Shown one piece after another: positions 40,490 through 50,092 of a stretch of 64,000 nucleotides of DNA. The stretch comes from Ferdinandcohnia sp036965045. GTDB taxonomy: Bacteria > Bacillota > Bacilli > Bacillales > Bacillaceae_L. Both the position numbers and the translations under genes were made by a program. Location of the stretch: NCBI RefSeq assembly GCF_036965045.1, contig NZ_JBALOV010000025.1, forward strand, positions 62,001 to 126,000, given 5' to 3'. The notes beneath the pieces were generated by a model. That model did no database searches. It was not told where the DNA came from and saw only the letters and a list, made by a program, of their open reading frames with translations. The first letter of the stretch is position 1. Each line of letters opens with the position of its first letter.

Positions 40490-41275
40490 TCACTCCTCAA
40501 TCGGTGTATAGTTTTCTACCACACTATTTACATCTGTAATAATCAACTTAGGGTTCACAAGGTCACTTGGATTGTCAGGATTTTTTCGATCATCGATTGC
40601 AATTACCCCATGGACATTCGCCTTCAAATTCTCCCATGTCATATTGTTTACATACGAGGTTCGTATAAAGTCCGTTACATCATCCGATTCATCAACAAAA
40701 CCAACAGAAACAACATACTTATTAACTCCAAGACCTTTTAGTAAGTTATAAAGATTATAAATTCCTTGGCTATATTGACTTACGTTTGGTTCCCCTTCTG
40801 TTTTTATAGCGGCCATGATACTGACAAGAACAGTCTCGCTTTCGGTTAATACCTCTTCAACAGTTTTATTCTGGTTAGATGAGTCACTCATTCTTGTATT
40901 ACTAATAATGACTTTATAGGGAGTATCGATTGGTAGCTCTTTTTCAATATCTGATTTAAGTTTTTCCTGCAATTCTTGTGCCCATTTAGCCTGTAAGTAT
41001 GTTTCTGTAAATGGTTCCTCACTACCGTTTACCGTAAAAATAGTATCAGGCTCACCTTTTGGGTGTACGGTTACAATATCTCCACCATATAGATTCTCAA
41101 AAAGTTTGCTGCCTTCTTTCGCATGTAATACTTCAAACTCTTTATCATATTTATCTTCTAAATACTGAATGGCTTTTTCTTCGGTACTCGCGCTACTTGA
41201 ACTCATACACCCTGTTCCTCCTATTATGAGAATGAATAGAAGAAGGAATAAAACTACCCTCTTTTGTAACCTCAT
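40490..41275 (-). CDS. Lipoprotein, candidate immunity protein for the lipase effector
   Basis: A 261-residue protein from ATG 41275 (GGAAGGTG upstream); the longer frame from 41377 is rejected. A signal peptide of about 22 residues ends with GGTGC, a lipobox. The mature part begins with AIQYLEDKYDKEFEVL and is otherwise soluble alpha/beta. Its stop overlaps the ribosome site of the lipase gene, so the two are translationally coupled. In S. aureus a lipoprotein (TilA) encoded beside the lipase TslA protects the producer; the same role is inferred here from position, not from proven homology. Confidence 0.72.
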   Translation of the reverse strand: MRLQKRVVLFLLLFILIIGGTGCMSSSSASTEEKAIQYLEDKYDKEFEVLHAKEGSKLFENLYGGDIVTVHPKGEPDTIFTVNGSEEPFTETYLQAKWAQELQEKLKSDIEKELPIDTPYKVIISNTRMSDSSNQNKTVEEVLTESETVLVSIMAAIKTEGEPNVSQYSQGIYNLYNLLKGLGVNKYVVSVGFVDESDDVTDFIRTSYVNNMTWENLKANVHGVIAIDDRKNPDNPSDLVNPKLIITDVNSVVENYTPIEE

Positions 41276-41378
41276 TTGGCACCTTCCTAACTTAAAAGAC
41301 TTTGTTAGCTTATAAAAAGTGTCTATTGCCACTTGGTTGATGCGGTTTGGCTGGGTTTTGGCATGTTCCAAACCCACC

Positions 41379-41630
41379 CTATACCAGCATCAGTTTCTTC
41401 CCATTTATAAATCCTAATTCTTCCACGGTCCTGTTGATGTCAAAGATTGTGCCGGTTTCGCGGTCACAGACGACTGTCGTGTCGGTTGCGACAAAGTAGC
41501 CGCCAGAGAGCTCCGTCATGGTGTTTGCGAGTAGAAATGTAACTTCATAGAGCTTGCTTTGGGCCGGAATGAAGACGTCGTAGGATTCGCCAGAGGCCGG
41601 GATAAATACCTCGACCAGCACTTTATCCAT
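41379..41630 (-). CDS. esaB: EsaB/YukD-like ubiquitin-fold T7SS protein
   Basis: An 83-residue protein (start MDKVLVEVFIPA, ATG 41630 with AGGAGG upstream; the longer frame is rejected). It has the beta-grasp pattern of YukD/EsaB, with YDVFIPAQSKLYEVTFLL, a central CDRETGTIFDINRTVEE and a final GKKLMLV strand. It overlaps the end of essC by eight bases. EsaB is a cytoplasmic component needed for secretion in T7SSb systems. Confidence 0.85.
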   Translation of the reverse strand: MDKVLVEVFIPASGESYDVFIPAQSKLYEVTFLLANTMTELSGGYFVATDTTVVCDRETGTIFDINRTVEELGFINGKKLMLV

Positions 41631-44600
41631 GGTAAACCGCCTCCTCTTCACGAACTGCCGAACCTCTTAAAAGTTTGACTAACTTTGGTTTTCCTTTTGT
41701 GAGCACGTATCCGAAGTCCTCTGGGATTTCTTGATACATGCTGTTTGTGACCTTTGAAACTTTCATTAAATACTGATCGGTTATGCCGTTTCCAACCCAG
41801 ATTCCGTCGCTTAACGAAACCTGCTTTTTAAACCAAGGCTCGAAAGCGAAAGAATTCAAGGAATCGGCGCGGTCGGAGATGATCATATATACATTGAGCC
41901 CGTCAATTCGCTCTAAAAATACTTTCAGCTTATCCTGACCATCATCTGATAACAGCAGCATCATGTCGTTGAACGAATGAACGATACAGTAAATCGGTTC
42001 GAACACTGGTGGTGTTGCACCCTCTTCAATTGCATCCTTTGTTGTGTTGTTGCGGAAGACTAATGTGTTAAACAGATAAACGATCGTGTCCTCGATATCC
42101 GTTGAACTCGACACATGTTTTCCGCCCATCTCAACAAGCTCCGCATTCGGGTCAAGCACGATGACTTCGTTTTTCTCATTCATATGAACGATTTCAGAAA
42201 TTCCCTGCATCACGCCTGCAGTTGACTCACTACTGCTAGCCAATACTAGATTCACAAAAGATTGACCGAAATCAAAATATGTAACGGCAAGTGAATCTTT
42301 TTCAACCCCAACAGGTAGTTTATGAGACTTGTTGTAACGAATTTCATCTTTCAGATACTCGATATCGACTTTTTCCGGTAAGACTGGAATTCGCTTCGCA
42401 GCACTTTTGCCCCAATTGTCGCGCAAGTTGCGACAGTAATCGGTGATGTATTGATACATGTCCTCGACACCGTCGGTAATCAAGGCAACCTGGAACTCAT
42501 ACACCTCGTCAGCTTTGAAAATACCTCGGCCTTTATGCTTCGAAGGGAAAACGCCATCGACATTTCCAAGCACCGCTGAATATTCAGATGTGTCATTAAG
42601 CTGAAGCACATATAGCTGTTTGAAGTTTTGCATTAAGCGGTACCGCACCGCACCGGTATGAGCAGCTGTGACGATAAAATAAATCCCGTATTTCGTACCT
42701 TCACGGGTGAGGTAGGAAATCGTTTCCTCGTGCCCCTCGTACATTTCAGAAAACGCTGCGTAGTTATGAATCACAATCACAATCGATGGCAGGCCATCTT
42801 CAGACAAACGGTTATACGTCTGCAGGTCTCCACCATAATTGGACAACTGCTTTTTACGTCTCTCAATCTCGCTATTCATCATTTTAAAGAGATTATCAAT
42901 CTTCTCGCTGTCATGGGATAAAAGAACATCCCCAACATGTGGCGCTTCACGGAACCAGCTTAACGTTTCTGAGCTAAAATCTAGTAAATACGCATTCAGC
43001 TCGTCTGGCGTATGAGATTCCATGAGTGAGTACATGATTGACGCAACAAACGTCGTCTTCCCGCTTCCCGCTACCCCATAAATGATAGTATTGCCATCCT
43101 GCGTGATTGGTAGTCTCATCACATTTTGGCGTTGGTTTGCCGGATCGTCGTATTCCCCAACCACCGGGTTTAACTCAAAGCGATTCGTTGTGACTGCCGG
43201 ATATTTTTCAGCTATTTGATCCAAATAAATCTTTGCAGGTATTGGCTCAAGCCATAGCTGATTCACAGTGATATTTTCTTGTTTTGCTAGACTTTCTAAA
43301 TACTTGGTCACTTCATCAATTTGTTTCGGTGGATTCTTCACCATTGTTCTGCGGTCAATCTTCGCACTCTTGATGACGCGACCTAAGTGATCAATGACGC
43401 TTATGCTTTCATCCACGTATTTTTCCACTTTTTCAGCTGGGTAATAGGGTGCCCCAGCCCATGCGGATTGACCAAGCTCGAACAATTCGTTATAGCCAAC
43501 CTGCAGGTAAAAACGACCAGTTTGTGAAAGTTCGGCAGCATCTGGTCGCTTGATGACCTCCATACTATCTGCTTTTTCCTGTACCTTCAGACTGATTCTA
43601 AACTTCGAGTTACTCCAAATTTGATCATCCACGACACCTGACGGTTTTTGTGTGGCTAATATCAAATGGACACCTAAGCTTCGGCCGATACGTGCCGCAC
43701 TCACCAGCTGCTCCATGAACTCTGGCTGCTGGGTTTTAAGCTCGGCGAACTCGTCTGAAATCATGAACAAATGCTGGAGTGGCTCAGATACTTGCCCCTC
43801 GCGATACAGCTTTTGGTATTTATAAATATCAATATTACTCACATTCATACGTCGACTCGTCTCACTGAAAATCGCCTGGCGACGCTTCAGCTCACTTTGA
43901 ATCGAAATCAATGAGCGTTTCACCGCGGCTCCATCTAGGTTTGTTATCGTACCTGCTAGATGCGGCAGATTTAAAAAGGCATTTGCCATTCCGCCACCCT
44001 TGTAGTCGATTAAAATAAACGCAACCTCGTCCGGGTGATAGTTGACTGCAAGTGACAAGATAAAAGTCATGATGAACTCAGATTTACCAGACCCTGTCAT
44101 TCCCGCAATGAGTCCGTGTGGACCATGGTATTTTTCATGAAGGTCTAGATTGAACAACTCACCCATCGTGTCGACCCCAATTGGCGTTTCAATGGAGAGC
44201 ACGGGGTTGTTTTCCTTCCAGCGAGTGAGCGCGTTCAAGTGCTCAATTTTACTAACCCCAAACATCTCAAGGAAAGTGATCATATCTGGTAAGGTGTATG
44301 CCTCAACAGAGGATGCAAGCTGGATGTTGGCTAAGCGAATCGCAACCTCCTCCGCATCTTCACGCTCATAAAATTCCGCATCGAATGCTGTGTACGAACC
44401 GGAAATGTCGTCCTTGTCGTAAATCTTCGACATATCGTCTGCAAGTTCAACAACCATCGTACATTCCTTCGGCAAGTTTTTAAGCTCATCATACAAAGTA
44501 ACAAGGCTAATTCCGATGTTCTTTTTCTCCTCTAAAAGAAGGTTGAACATCTCGGCCCTTGACGCGAGCGACTTACTCATTGAAAAAATCAAATAATGCT

Positions 44601-46233
44601 GGTCAAGGTCCTTTAACTGTTCCTCATCTAATTCCGCGCGATAGGCAATTTCTTTTTCAAAATAAGCGGAAAGCTCTTTTACCTCGGTTGCATCTGTTGC
44701 GATAAAACGAATTTGCATTCCCTCATCCCACACATGCGGAAGCCATTTCGTAAACTTCCAATACTCTTCCTCATCCTTATCGTAAAGAAACACAAGCTTG
44801 AGCTCGTCATAGCTGTGAAGAGCCGTTAATTGAAAAATGAGTCCCTTCACAAAGTCCTGCACACGATTGCGACGCCCAATCACACCGCTGACATATTCCT
44901 CGACAAAGCTTAAGGTCACAGGCACCTGTTTTAAGATGTGCGGTGCTTCTACCAATTTATAAAGCTCATCCTGGAGATTGTCGTCCTCCAATGTGAATTT
45001 TTTCTCAGGATATTTCAGTTCAGCGTTTAACGGGAGATCACCGATTCCAAGGCGAACCTTGAGAAAATCGTCTTGCCCAATGGCACGCTCCCAGAGATTT
45101 CTTTTTCGCATCGTAATCCGTGAAATCAGATTTTGCAGTGCGACATGGTTTTCATGAAGAATTTCACTTTGGCGAACACATTCTTCTTCAATCACCTGTG
45201 CCATTTCTTCAATGTATTTCGAGTACTTTTCCTGACGTTTTGCTTCATGCTTGATGCGTTGCTTTTTTTCATGGCGCTTCGTTAAAATCGGCCAAAGTAC
45301 GGTTCCAATTAACATACTGAACGACATGATTAATGTCGGCATCGCGCGACTGATTGGCTCGCCTTGTGCCAACACGTTGTTTAACGTGAACAACCCCATG
45401 GAGAGGGACGCCATCCCCATTGTGAGCGATGGTCCGAGCATGAACATCAATGGTGTTTCATCAAGGTCGCGTTGTTGAGGCGGCGGGTCGATTCGAATTT
45501 CTGTCCTTTTTATATCTCGCTTAAAACGTGGCGAACGATAAAACAGGTCGTCATTTATTTCTTCCGTTTCGAAATCGTCCAGAGGTTCCTCTTCTTCAAT
45601 AATTGGCTTTTGCACCTCAAACGGACGAAAGGCATTGCGGTCTAAAAATACCAGTTGATGCGGGTTATTCAATGAGAGCAGCTTGCCGTTGTAGATAATT
45701 TTTAGCCCCATGATGTAAATAACATCACCGGTTGAGAGAACTTTTTCCGTCACACGTTCTCCGTTGACATACGTTCCGTTCGAGCTATTGTTGTCGCGGA
45801 TAATAGCATGACCTTGTGCATCATACTGAATTACACAGTGGGAGCTGGATACGAGCTTATTTGAGAACCGGATGTGGCTGTCATTGCCACGGCCGATACG
45901 AATGCTGCTTCCCGTCACCTCGTGCTTTGTATACTCATTTCGATCACTTGTCGGCGGCTCCACATATAAAAGCGCTGATGCATCATGATTACGGGATATC
46001 GTGTATGTTTTAAATGGCTCAATTTCCTGTTTAACAAGCGTCTCCTGCTTGTCATTCGTTAGAAACGCGGATTTGTTGGACTTCAAAAACCATTTGCCGT
46101 CCTCCGCCTCAATAGCCATCATATCCGCTGCTTTTCCATGCGCATCCTCAGACGTTAAAATATAACGCCCAGTAATGCGCTCTGGCAGCACAAATGTAAA
46201 AGCCTTTTCCCGATCAAATAGAGTTAATATCAA
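41623..46233 (-). CDS. essC: Type VII secretion ATPase EssC (FtsK/SpoIIIE family) with N-terminal FHA domain
   Basis: A 1536-residue motor. In order: an N-terminal FHA-like region (residues 1-95); an FHA domain (108-180) with IGRGND, SSSHC and SSNGTYVNG; two membrane helices (about 262-290 and 298-317); FtsK ATPase 1 (Walker A GMTGSGKSEF at 711-720, Walker B FILIDYKGGG); ATPase 2 (Walker A YGVAGSGKTTF at 1052-1062, Walker B LLDFSSET); and a third, degenerate ATPase. The second FHA keeps the Arg, Ser, His and Asn expected for phospho-Thr binding. The TTG at 46233 has GGGAGAG upstream. EssC is the defining component of T7SSb, homologous to YukBA. Confidence 0.95.
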   Translation of the reverse strand: MILTLFDREKAFTFVLPERITGRYILTSEDAHGKAADMMAIEAEDGKWFLKSNKSAFLTNDKQETLVKQEIEPFKTYTISRNHDASALLYVEPPTSDRNEYTKHEVTGSSIRIGRGNDSHIRFSNKLVSSSHCVIQYDAQGHAIIRDNNSSNGTYVNGERVTEKVLSTGDVIYIMGLKIIYNGKLLSLNNPHQLVFLDRNAFRPFEVQKPIIEEEEPLDDFETEEINDDLFYRSPRFKRDIKRTEIRIDPPPQQRDLDETPLMFMLGPSLTMGMASLSMGLFTLNNVLAQGEPISRAMPTLIMSFSMLIGTVLWPILTKRHEKKQRIKHEAKRQEKYSKYIEEMAQVIEEECVRQSEILHENHVALQNLISRITMRKRNLWERAIGQDDFLKVRLGIGDLPLNAELKYPEKKFTLEDDNLQDELYKLVEAPHILKQVPVTLSFVEEYVSGVIGRRNRVQDFVKGLIFQLTALHSYDELKLVFLYDKDEEEYWKFTKWLPHVWDEGMQIRFIATDATEVKELSAYFEKEIAYRAELDEEQLKDLDQHYLIFSMSKSLASRAEMFNLLLEEKKNIGISLVTLYDELKNLPKECTMVVELADDMSKIYDKDDISGSYTAFDAEFYEREDAEEVAIRLANIQLASSVEAYTLPDMITFLEMFGVSKIEHLNALTRWKENNPVLSIETPIGVDTMGELFNLDLHEKYHGPHGLIAGMTGSGKSEFIMTFILSLAVNYHPDEVAFILIDYKGGGMANAFLNLPHLAGTITNLDGAAVKRSLISIQSELKRRQAIFSETSRRMNVSNIDIYKYQKLYREGQVSEPLQHLFMISDEFAELKTQQPEFMEQLVSAARIGRSLGVHLILATQKPSGVVDDQIWSNSKFRISLKVQEKADSMEVIKRPDAAELSQTGRFYLQVGYNELFELGQSAWAGAPYYPAEKVEKYVDESISVIDHLGRVIKSAKIDRRTMVKNPPKQIDEVTKYLESLAKQENITVNQLWLEPIPAKIYLDQIAEKYPAVTTNRFELNPVVGEYDDPANQRQNVMRLPITQDGNTIIYGVAGSGKTTFVASIMYSLMESHTPDELNAYLLDFSSETLSWFREAPHVGDVLLSHDSEKIDNLFKMMNSEIERRKKQLSNYGGDLQTYNRLSEDGLPSIVIVIHNYAAFSEMYEGHEETISYLTREGTKYGIYFIVTAAHTGAVRYRLMQNFKQLYVLQLNDTSEYSAVLGNVDGVFPSKHKGRGIFKADEVYEFQVALITDGVEDMYQYITDYCRNLRDNWGKSAAKRIPVLPEKVDIEYLKDEIRYNKSHKLPVGVEKDSLAVTYFDFGQSFVNLVLASSSESTAGVMQGISEIVHMNEKNEVIVLDPNAELVEMGGKHVSSSTDIEDTIVYLFNTLVFRNNTTKDAIEEGATPPVFEPIYCIVHSFNDMMLLLSDDGQDKLKVFLERIDGLNVYMIISDRADSLNSFAFEPWFKKQVSLSDGIWVGNGITDQYLMKVSKVTNSMYQEIPEDFGYVLTKGKPKLVKLLRGSAVREEEAVYHG

Positions 46234-46284
46234 AGCAAATCTCTCCCTTATAACAAATGCACAAGCGCCTAATATGGATCATCG

Positions 46285-46612
46285 ACTAACTACTGCCACG
46301 TCCTGTGGCAAACGTCGATGTCAGCACATCCTCGAAAATGCACAGCATTTTCTTCGTGCGGTGATTATGCTGCCGAAGCTTTCCTTGTCCTGTGCAAGTC
46401 CGACAAGCACAAGACGGGCCGGCTAGAAGGTCGTTCTTTGACCTTCTTGACGGAACGTCTTGTGACCTCGAGCTGCTCAAACCACTAAGGAAGGCTTCTT
46501 AGAATATTCTTCGCAGGAACAAGCTTTGCTTGTTGCCGAAAGCTTCTCGCAAGATTCTCACAGAAGCCCATACAAGGTGAAAACTGGCTAGGCGCTGGAG
46601 CTAGACAAAAAT
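46285..46612. repeat. Composite dispersed repeats upstream of essC
   Basis: The 46234-46622 gap holds no gene. It contains a module like the interior of the pst element (CATCGACTAACTACTGCCACGTCCTGTGGC pattern, 46284-46313), then CGACAAGCACAAGAC (46401-46415) with an inverted partner at 46456-46464 and an inner GAAGGTC/GACCTTC stem, and it ends GGCGCTGGAGCTAGACA (46592-46608). These are widespread Bacillaceae intergenic elements. Confidence 0.65.
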
Positions 46613-46622
46613 GGTTCCTTTT

Positions 46623-47084
46623 TTAAACAACTTCTTCCGAAACCTTAGGGACATGCCCTATTTTAATGAACATATATCTAAAATTTTCATCCCCTGAAAC
46701 CACATGAAAAATCGGGGTGATTGGTCGTAGATTGGATTCCTCGATGTATGAAAACAACATATGGTATGCAACCTGTGTATTTTTTTCAAATTCCTTATGT
46801 AGACAAATTGAAGCCATCTCTTCGATGCTAAAATAGCTGTGAAATTCAAAATCGTCGTGAACTGGTGCAGCGTCCTCACGAATCGGCATAAATAATTCGG
46901 CATGGACTATTTCATCCATCGGCACATTGTTGATTGAATAGAAGAATGGGCCTTTCATTGTGACGCCAAGCTTCGCAACATCCTGGAAAAAGCCATTCAT
47001 GACCGCATTCATTTCATGGTAATGAAACCGGAACTTTTTCGAAATCACATTTGTATAACGGATTGAGTCATTCGGATTAATCAT
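46623..47084 (-). CDS. DUF5085-like protein, copy 2
   Basis: A 153-residue cytoplasmic protein resembling the DUF5085 family, which reads as a GyrI/SHS2-like ligand-binding fold. Landmarks are NVISKKFRFHYHEMN, KGPFFYSINNVPMDEI and ELFMPI. The gene overlaps its paralogue by eight bases and the ATG has AAGGTG upstream. Proteins of this kind are often encoded near T7SS effector genes; their function is unknown. Confidence 0.65.
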   Translation of the reverse strand: MINPNDSIRYTNVISKKFRFHYHEMNAVMNGFFQDVAKLGVTMKGPFFYSINNVPMDEIVHAELFMPIREDAAPVHDDFEFHSYFSIEEMASICLHKEFEKNTQVAYHMLFSYIEESNLRPITPIFHVVSGDENFRYMFIKIGHVPKVSEEVV

Positions 47085-47535
47085 TAGCAGACACCTTCAC
47101 GATTGGTGCATACACATCAATGATTCCTGATCCGTACACATCTAGAAAAATATTGTAGAATGGCTCCTCTAACTCGAGTTCATTTGCTTCTGCAGCCTCT
47201 CGAAGTAGGTCATAGGCAATTTCGATGTCTTCATCCAGGTCGGCATGTCGAAAACTTAAACCATCCTCAAACTCTAGGACACTTGTAAATTCAAAGCGAT
47301 CATTATCAGCCATTTTGACTGGTGCATTCACCGGTATGTAAAACGTATAGTCTGCTTCCTGTGTATCCTCTGAAAAGTTCGAAACACGATATATGATCGG
47401 TCCTGTACTGTACAGTTCGTTTCGAATAATGGCGTTACGAAATTGCTTTGCCGTTTGATGCCATTCGCTAACCTTGCTTCTTGATTTCGTACTTATCACA
47501 TTATGGAAGGTGACAGGACTTCTTTTCACTTTCAT
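47077..47535 (-). CDS. DUF5085-like protein, copy 1
   Basis: A 152-residue paralogue of the next gene: NVISTKSRSKVSEWHQ aligns with NVISKKFRFHYHEMN, and GPIIYRVSNFSEDTQEADYTFYIPV aligns with the GPFFYSINNV to ELFMPI stretch. The ATG at 47535 has a GGGGGG purine run upstream. The pair probably arose by tandem duplication and may form a heterodimer; role unknown. Confidence 0.65.
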   Translation of the reverse strand: MKVKRSPVTFHNVISTKSRSKVSEWHQTAKQFRNAIIRNELYSTGPIIYRVSNFSEDTQEADYTFYIPVNAPVKMADNDRFEFTSVLEFEDGLSFRHADLDEDIEIAYDLLREAAEANELELEEPFYNIFLDVYGSGIIDVYAPIVKVSAND

Positions 47536-47561
47536 TATTCGATCCCCCCTATTTTTTCATT

Positions 47562-47939
47562 TCACGAACGTTCCTTTTTTCTAAACACTTCTAAAATATT
47601 AAAATTCCACCAAAAAATGATGGGTAGCATTCCTACAAAAAGCATCGTGAGACTCATACCATCGCCGAAGGAACGGGTGCCTGTTATGAAAAAGAAGATA
47701 TACAGTATGACCATAAAGGAAATTAAACTAAGCATCCCATTAACGAAAAACATGCCAAAGAAAGCAGTCGGATATTTGCTAATCCATTTTAAAATGAATA
47801 TGGTTGCTAGAAGTAGTATCACAAGCATAATGAAGCCACTTGTTAAGTTCCCTTGATAGATTTGTTCCAGTACGTCGATATAAAACATCATCGCAAAGAA
47901 CAAGCATATAAATTGAATGGGTTTAATGATAAAAACCAA
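47562..47939 (-). CDS. Small polytopic membrane protein (candidate immunity component)
   Basis: A 125-residue protein that is mostly membrane: four helices can be read (about 5-23, 32-53, 60-86, 95-115), ending with a basic FRKKERS. The TTG at 47939 has AAGGCGG upstream. It follows a larger membrane-protein gene and a hydrophobic effector gene in the same direction. Immunity to a membrane-active effector is an inference from position. Confidence 0.65.
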   Translation of the reverse strand: MVFIIKPIQFICLFFAMMFYIDVLEQIYQGNLTSGFIMLVILLLATIFILKWISKYPTAFFGMFFVNGMLSLISFMVILYIFFFITGTRSFGDGMSLTMLFVGMLPIIFWWNFNILEVFRKKERS

Positions 47940-47966
47940 GAATGTAGACCGCCTTTCAGATTAGAA

Positions 47967-48755
47967 CTACCTCTTAACCTTCTTACCATTGGTTTGTACC
48001 TTATGACTTAAGTTCTTTCTCTTTCTTGGTGGGACACGATATGATTCGAATTGAAATTTACTTAACGTTAGAATTAGAAATTCCGGCCACACTAACGCAA
48101 TAGCATATTGAAGTACTGTACAAAGAAGTAAGACAAACAAAACACCAATCATGCTTGAAATGGTGGTTTGGGCATCTGATGCAAGCTGAATAATAGCTCC
48201 GCCGATCATGACTGCTCCAAATATAACTGGAACGTTTATCTGTGATTTCGATTCCTTGAAATTATAGAGTCCGTTACCGTCTTTTCGAAATTCTCCCTTT
48301 TGGACTCTTTTCAACGCTCGTAAAGTGGCATAAACAGTTAACACAAGCCCGCCTAAAAGAATAATGAGACCAAAGATGTTCATGTAACCTGGCGCCATTT
48401 TATCCTCAGCTGCAAGGAAATAAAACGGGAAGAAATCAATCGATAACTTCAAACCAAATAAGCTTAGGAAAACAGCTTGAAGGCGTTGATAACGGTATGC
48501 ATTTTTTTCGGGTGTAAAGAAAAGAGCAACAATTATGTTTAAAACAAACAAGGCAATCTGGATTTTATAAACGGTTGGCCAGATTGGATTCGTTATGACT
48601 GGACTCTCGCTTAATGCTAATGATGTAAAGGCGACCATGATCCCACTAAAGATGAGAGTCAGCCAAAAGAAACCTGTGATTTTATCCGGTCTTAATCGAT
48701 GTTGTGCAACTACTTTTATAATGTGTAAATCCTCTTCTTTTGCGTCTTTTAGCAT
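47967..48755 (-). CDS. Polytopic membrane protein downstream of the effector (candidate immunity protein)
   Basis: A 262-residue protein with six predicted membrane helices in two groups, separated by a cytoplasmic loop (RALKRVQKGEFRKDGNG), and a strongly basic tail. The ATG at 48755 has GGTAGGAG upstream and lies 12 bases after the effector stop; the longer frame starting at 48773 overlaps the effector and is less likely. In S. aureus the membrane-active T7SS toxin TspA is neutralised by a polytopic membrane protein (TsaI); the same relation is suggested here. Confidence 0.68.
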   Translation of the reverse strand: MLKDAKEEDLHIIKVVAQHRLRPDKITGFFWLTLIFSGIMVAFTSLALSESPVITNPIWPTVYKIQIALFVLNIIVALFFTPEKNAYRYQRLQAVFLSLFGLKLSIDFFPFYFLAAEDKMAPGYMNIFGLIILLGGLVLTVYATLRALKRVQKGEFRKDGNGLYNFKESKSQINVPVIFGAVMIGGAIIQLASDAQTTISSMIGVLFVLLLCTVLQYAIALVWPEFLILTLSKFQFESYRVPPRKRKNLSHKVQTNGKKVKR

Positions 48756-48766
48756 TGTTTCATCTC

Positions 48767-49993
48767 CTACCAAAATACTTCATCCAGTTTCTTCCCAATA
48801 CCACCGATGAAATCTCCCACTTTTTCGGCTGTTTCTTCGATTCCTTTACCTACTTCTTTCGCAGTATTTCCAATGAAATCTGCTGCTTCTCCGCCCCACT
48901 CTACGGCTTTATCGAATGCAGCGTTTGCTCCATCTTTTGCGATATCAACAATACTTTTATCACCAAATACCTTCCAGTTTATGGCCCCATATGCGACTGT
49001 ACCAGCTACTGCACCAACAACTGTTCCTACAGGAGGAAGGAAAAAGGAACCTGCTGCAGCACCTGTGGCCATCGCTGCAGCACCAGCCCCGATATCAACA
49101 GTTGTATCAATCGCAAATTCTTTTAGATTTTCTGTGGTGTATACGCGGTTACCCTGAGCATCTTTTGGAATGTTTTCGTCAAAATTACTATAAACATCGA
49201 TACCTATACCTAAAATCCCAAGACCCTTACCAAATCTAGTAAGGTTCGTCGCATCCTTCCACCCTGTAAAGCTTTCCCAAACCTTCATTTCATCAACAAA
49301 TGTACGTCCTGCAACTTTATGAAATGGATCATCAACACGCTTAATGGCATCATCAAACGCTTCAAAGTTTGAATTAATAAGCTTACTCGCGTTTTTATTA
49401 TAAAACCGTCCAGGGTCCCCTTTTTGATAAAGAGGAACCCCTTTATTCACAAGGTTTGTTACATAGTCACGTGTCCACTTCGCCGTTCCACCCAGACCTT
49501 CTTTAAGGAGACCGTAGTACTTCTCAAAATCTCTAAGATTCTTAATCTTGTCTCCCATTAGTTTGATAAAGGTCTGCCCATTTTTCTTATACATATGAAA
49601 CTGGAGTCCTTTTCCAACACGTAATAGTTTATTGGAATTTAAGACCGCAGCTCCCGCACCGATCGTGGCGTTACGAGCCAAGTCATATTTCCAGCCATTA
49701 TTTTCTACGATATCTTTTGCCTGGTTGCAGACTTTATTTTCCGTACTGTTATAACGCTGTGCTGCTTGCTGAATAAAGGTCTCTACCTGTTTTATTTTAT
49801 TTTGTACTTCACCGGCCTTTTGATAGGCTTCTGATAGTCTGCTTGCAATATTTTGTCTCGATGTAATGCGACTATCAATCGAGTGCCTGACACTAGATAG
49901 ATCCATTTTGATCGACCAGAGCCTGGTAGACGCACTTGTTAAATGTTGATTCGTATCTAAGACATAATTTGTTTTTATTTTAATTACTGACAA
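48767..49993 (-). CDS. LXG/WXG-like T7SS effector with glycine-zipper hydrophobic domain
   Basis: A 408-residue protein. The N-terminal 100 residues form a helical hairpin (TSASTRLWSIKMDLSSVR, then AYQKAGEVQNKIKQVETF) like T7SS targeting domains. The middle (about 120-270) is of unknown fold. The C-terminal part has a long glycine/alanine-rich hydrophobic stretch (GAGAAAMATGAAAGSFFLPP followed by GTVVGAVAGTVAYGA), a glycine zipper as in pore-forming toxins, and then an amphipathic tail. The TTG at 49993 has AGGAGAGG upstream. It lies between a WXG100-like gene and two membrane-protein genes, which fits an effector-immunity module. Toxic activity is inferred. Confidence 0.75.
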   Translation of the reverse strand: MSVIKIKTNYVLDTNQHLTSASTRLWSIKMDLSSVRHSIDSRITSRQNIASRLSEAYQKAGEVQNKIKQVETFIQQAAQRYNSTENKVCNQAKDIVENNGWKYDLARNATIGAGAAVLNSNKLLRVGKGLQFHMYKKNGQTFIKLMGDKIKNLRDFEKYYGLLKEGLGGTAKWTRDYVTNLVNKGVPLYQKGDPGRFYNKNASKLINSNFEAFDDAIKRVDDPFHKVAGRTFVDEMKVWESFTGWKDATNLTRFGKGLGILGIGIDVYSNFDENIPKDAQGNRVYTTENLKEFAIDTTVDIGAGAAAMATGAAAGSFFLPPVGTVVGAVAGTVAYGAINWKVFGDKSIVDIAKDGANAAFDKAVEWGGEAADFIGNTAKEVGKGIEETAEKVGDFIGGIGKKLDEVFW

Positions 49994-50092
49994 AGTCTAC
50001 CTCTCCTTTCATCATGTGTTCCGCGGATGCGATATTGGTTTTAACTACATTAGAATTTAAAAGGGTTAAATGGGCTATTATCTTTATTTGAG

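Noticed and set aside
48740..49239. Plus-strand frames of 107-128 codons
   Set aside because: They are antisense shadows of the Gly/Ala-rich region of the effector gene.
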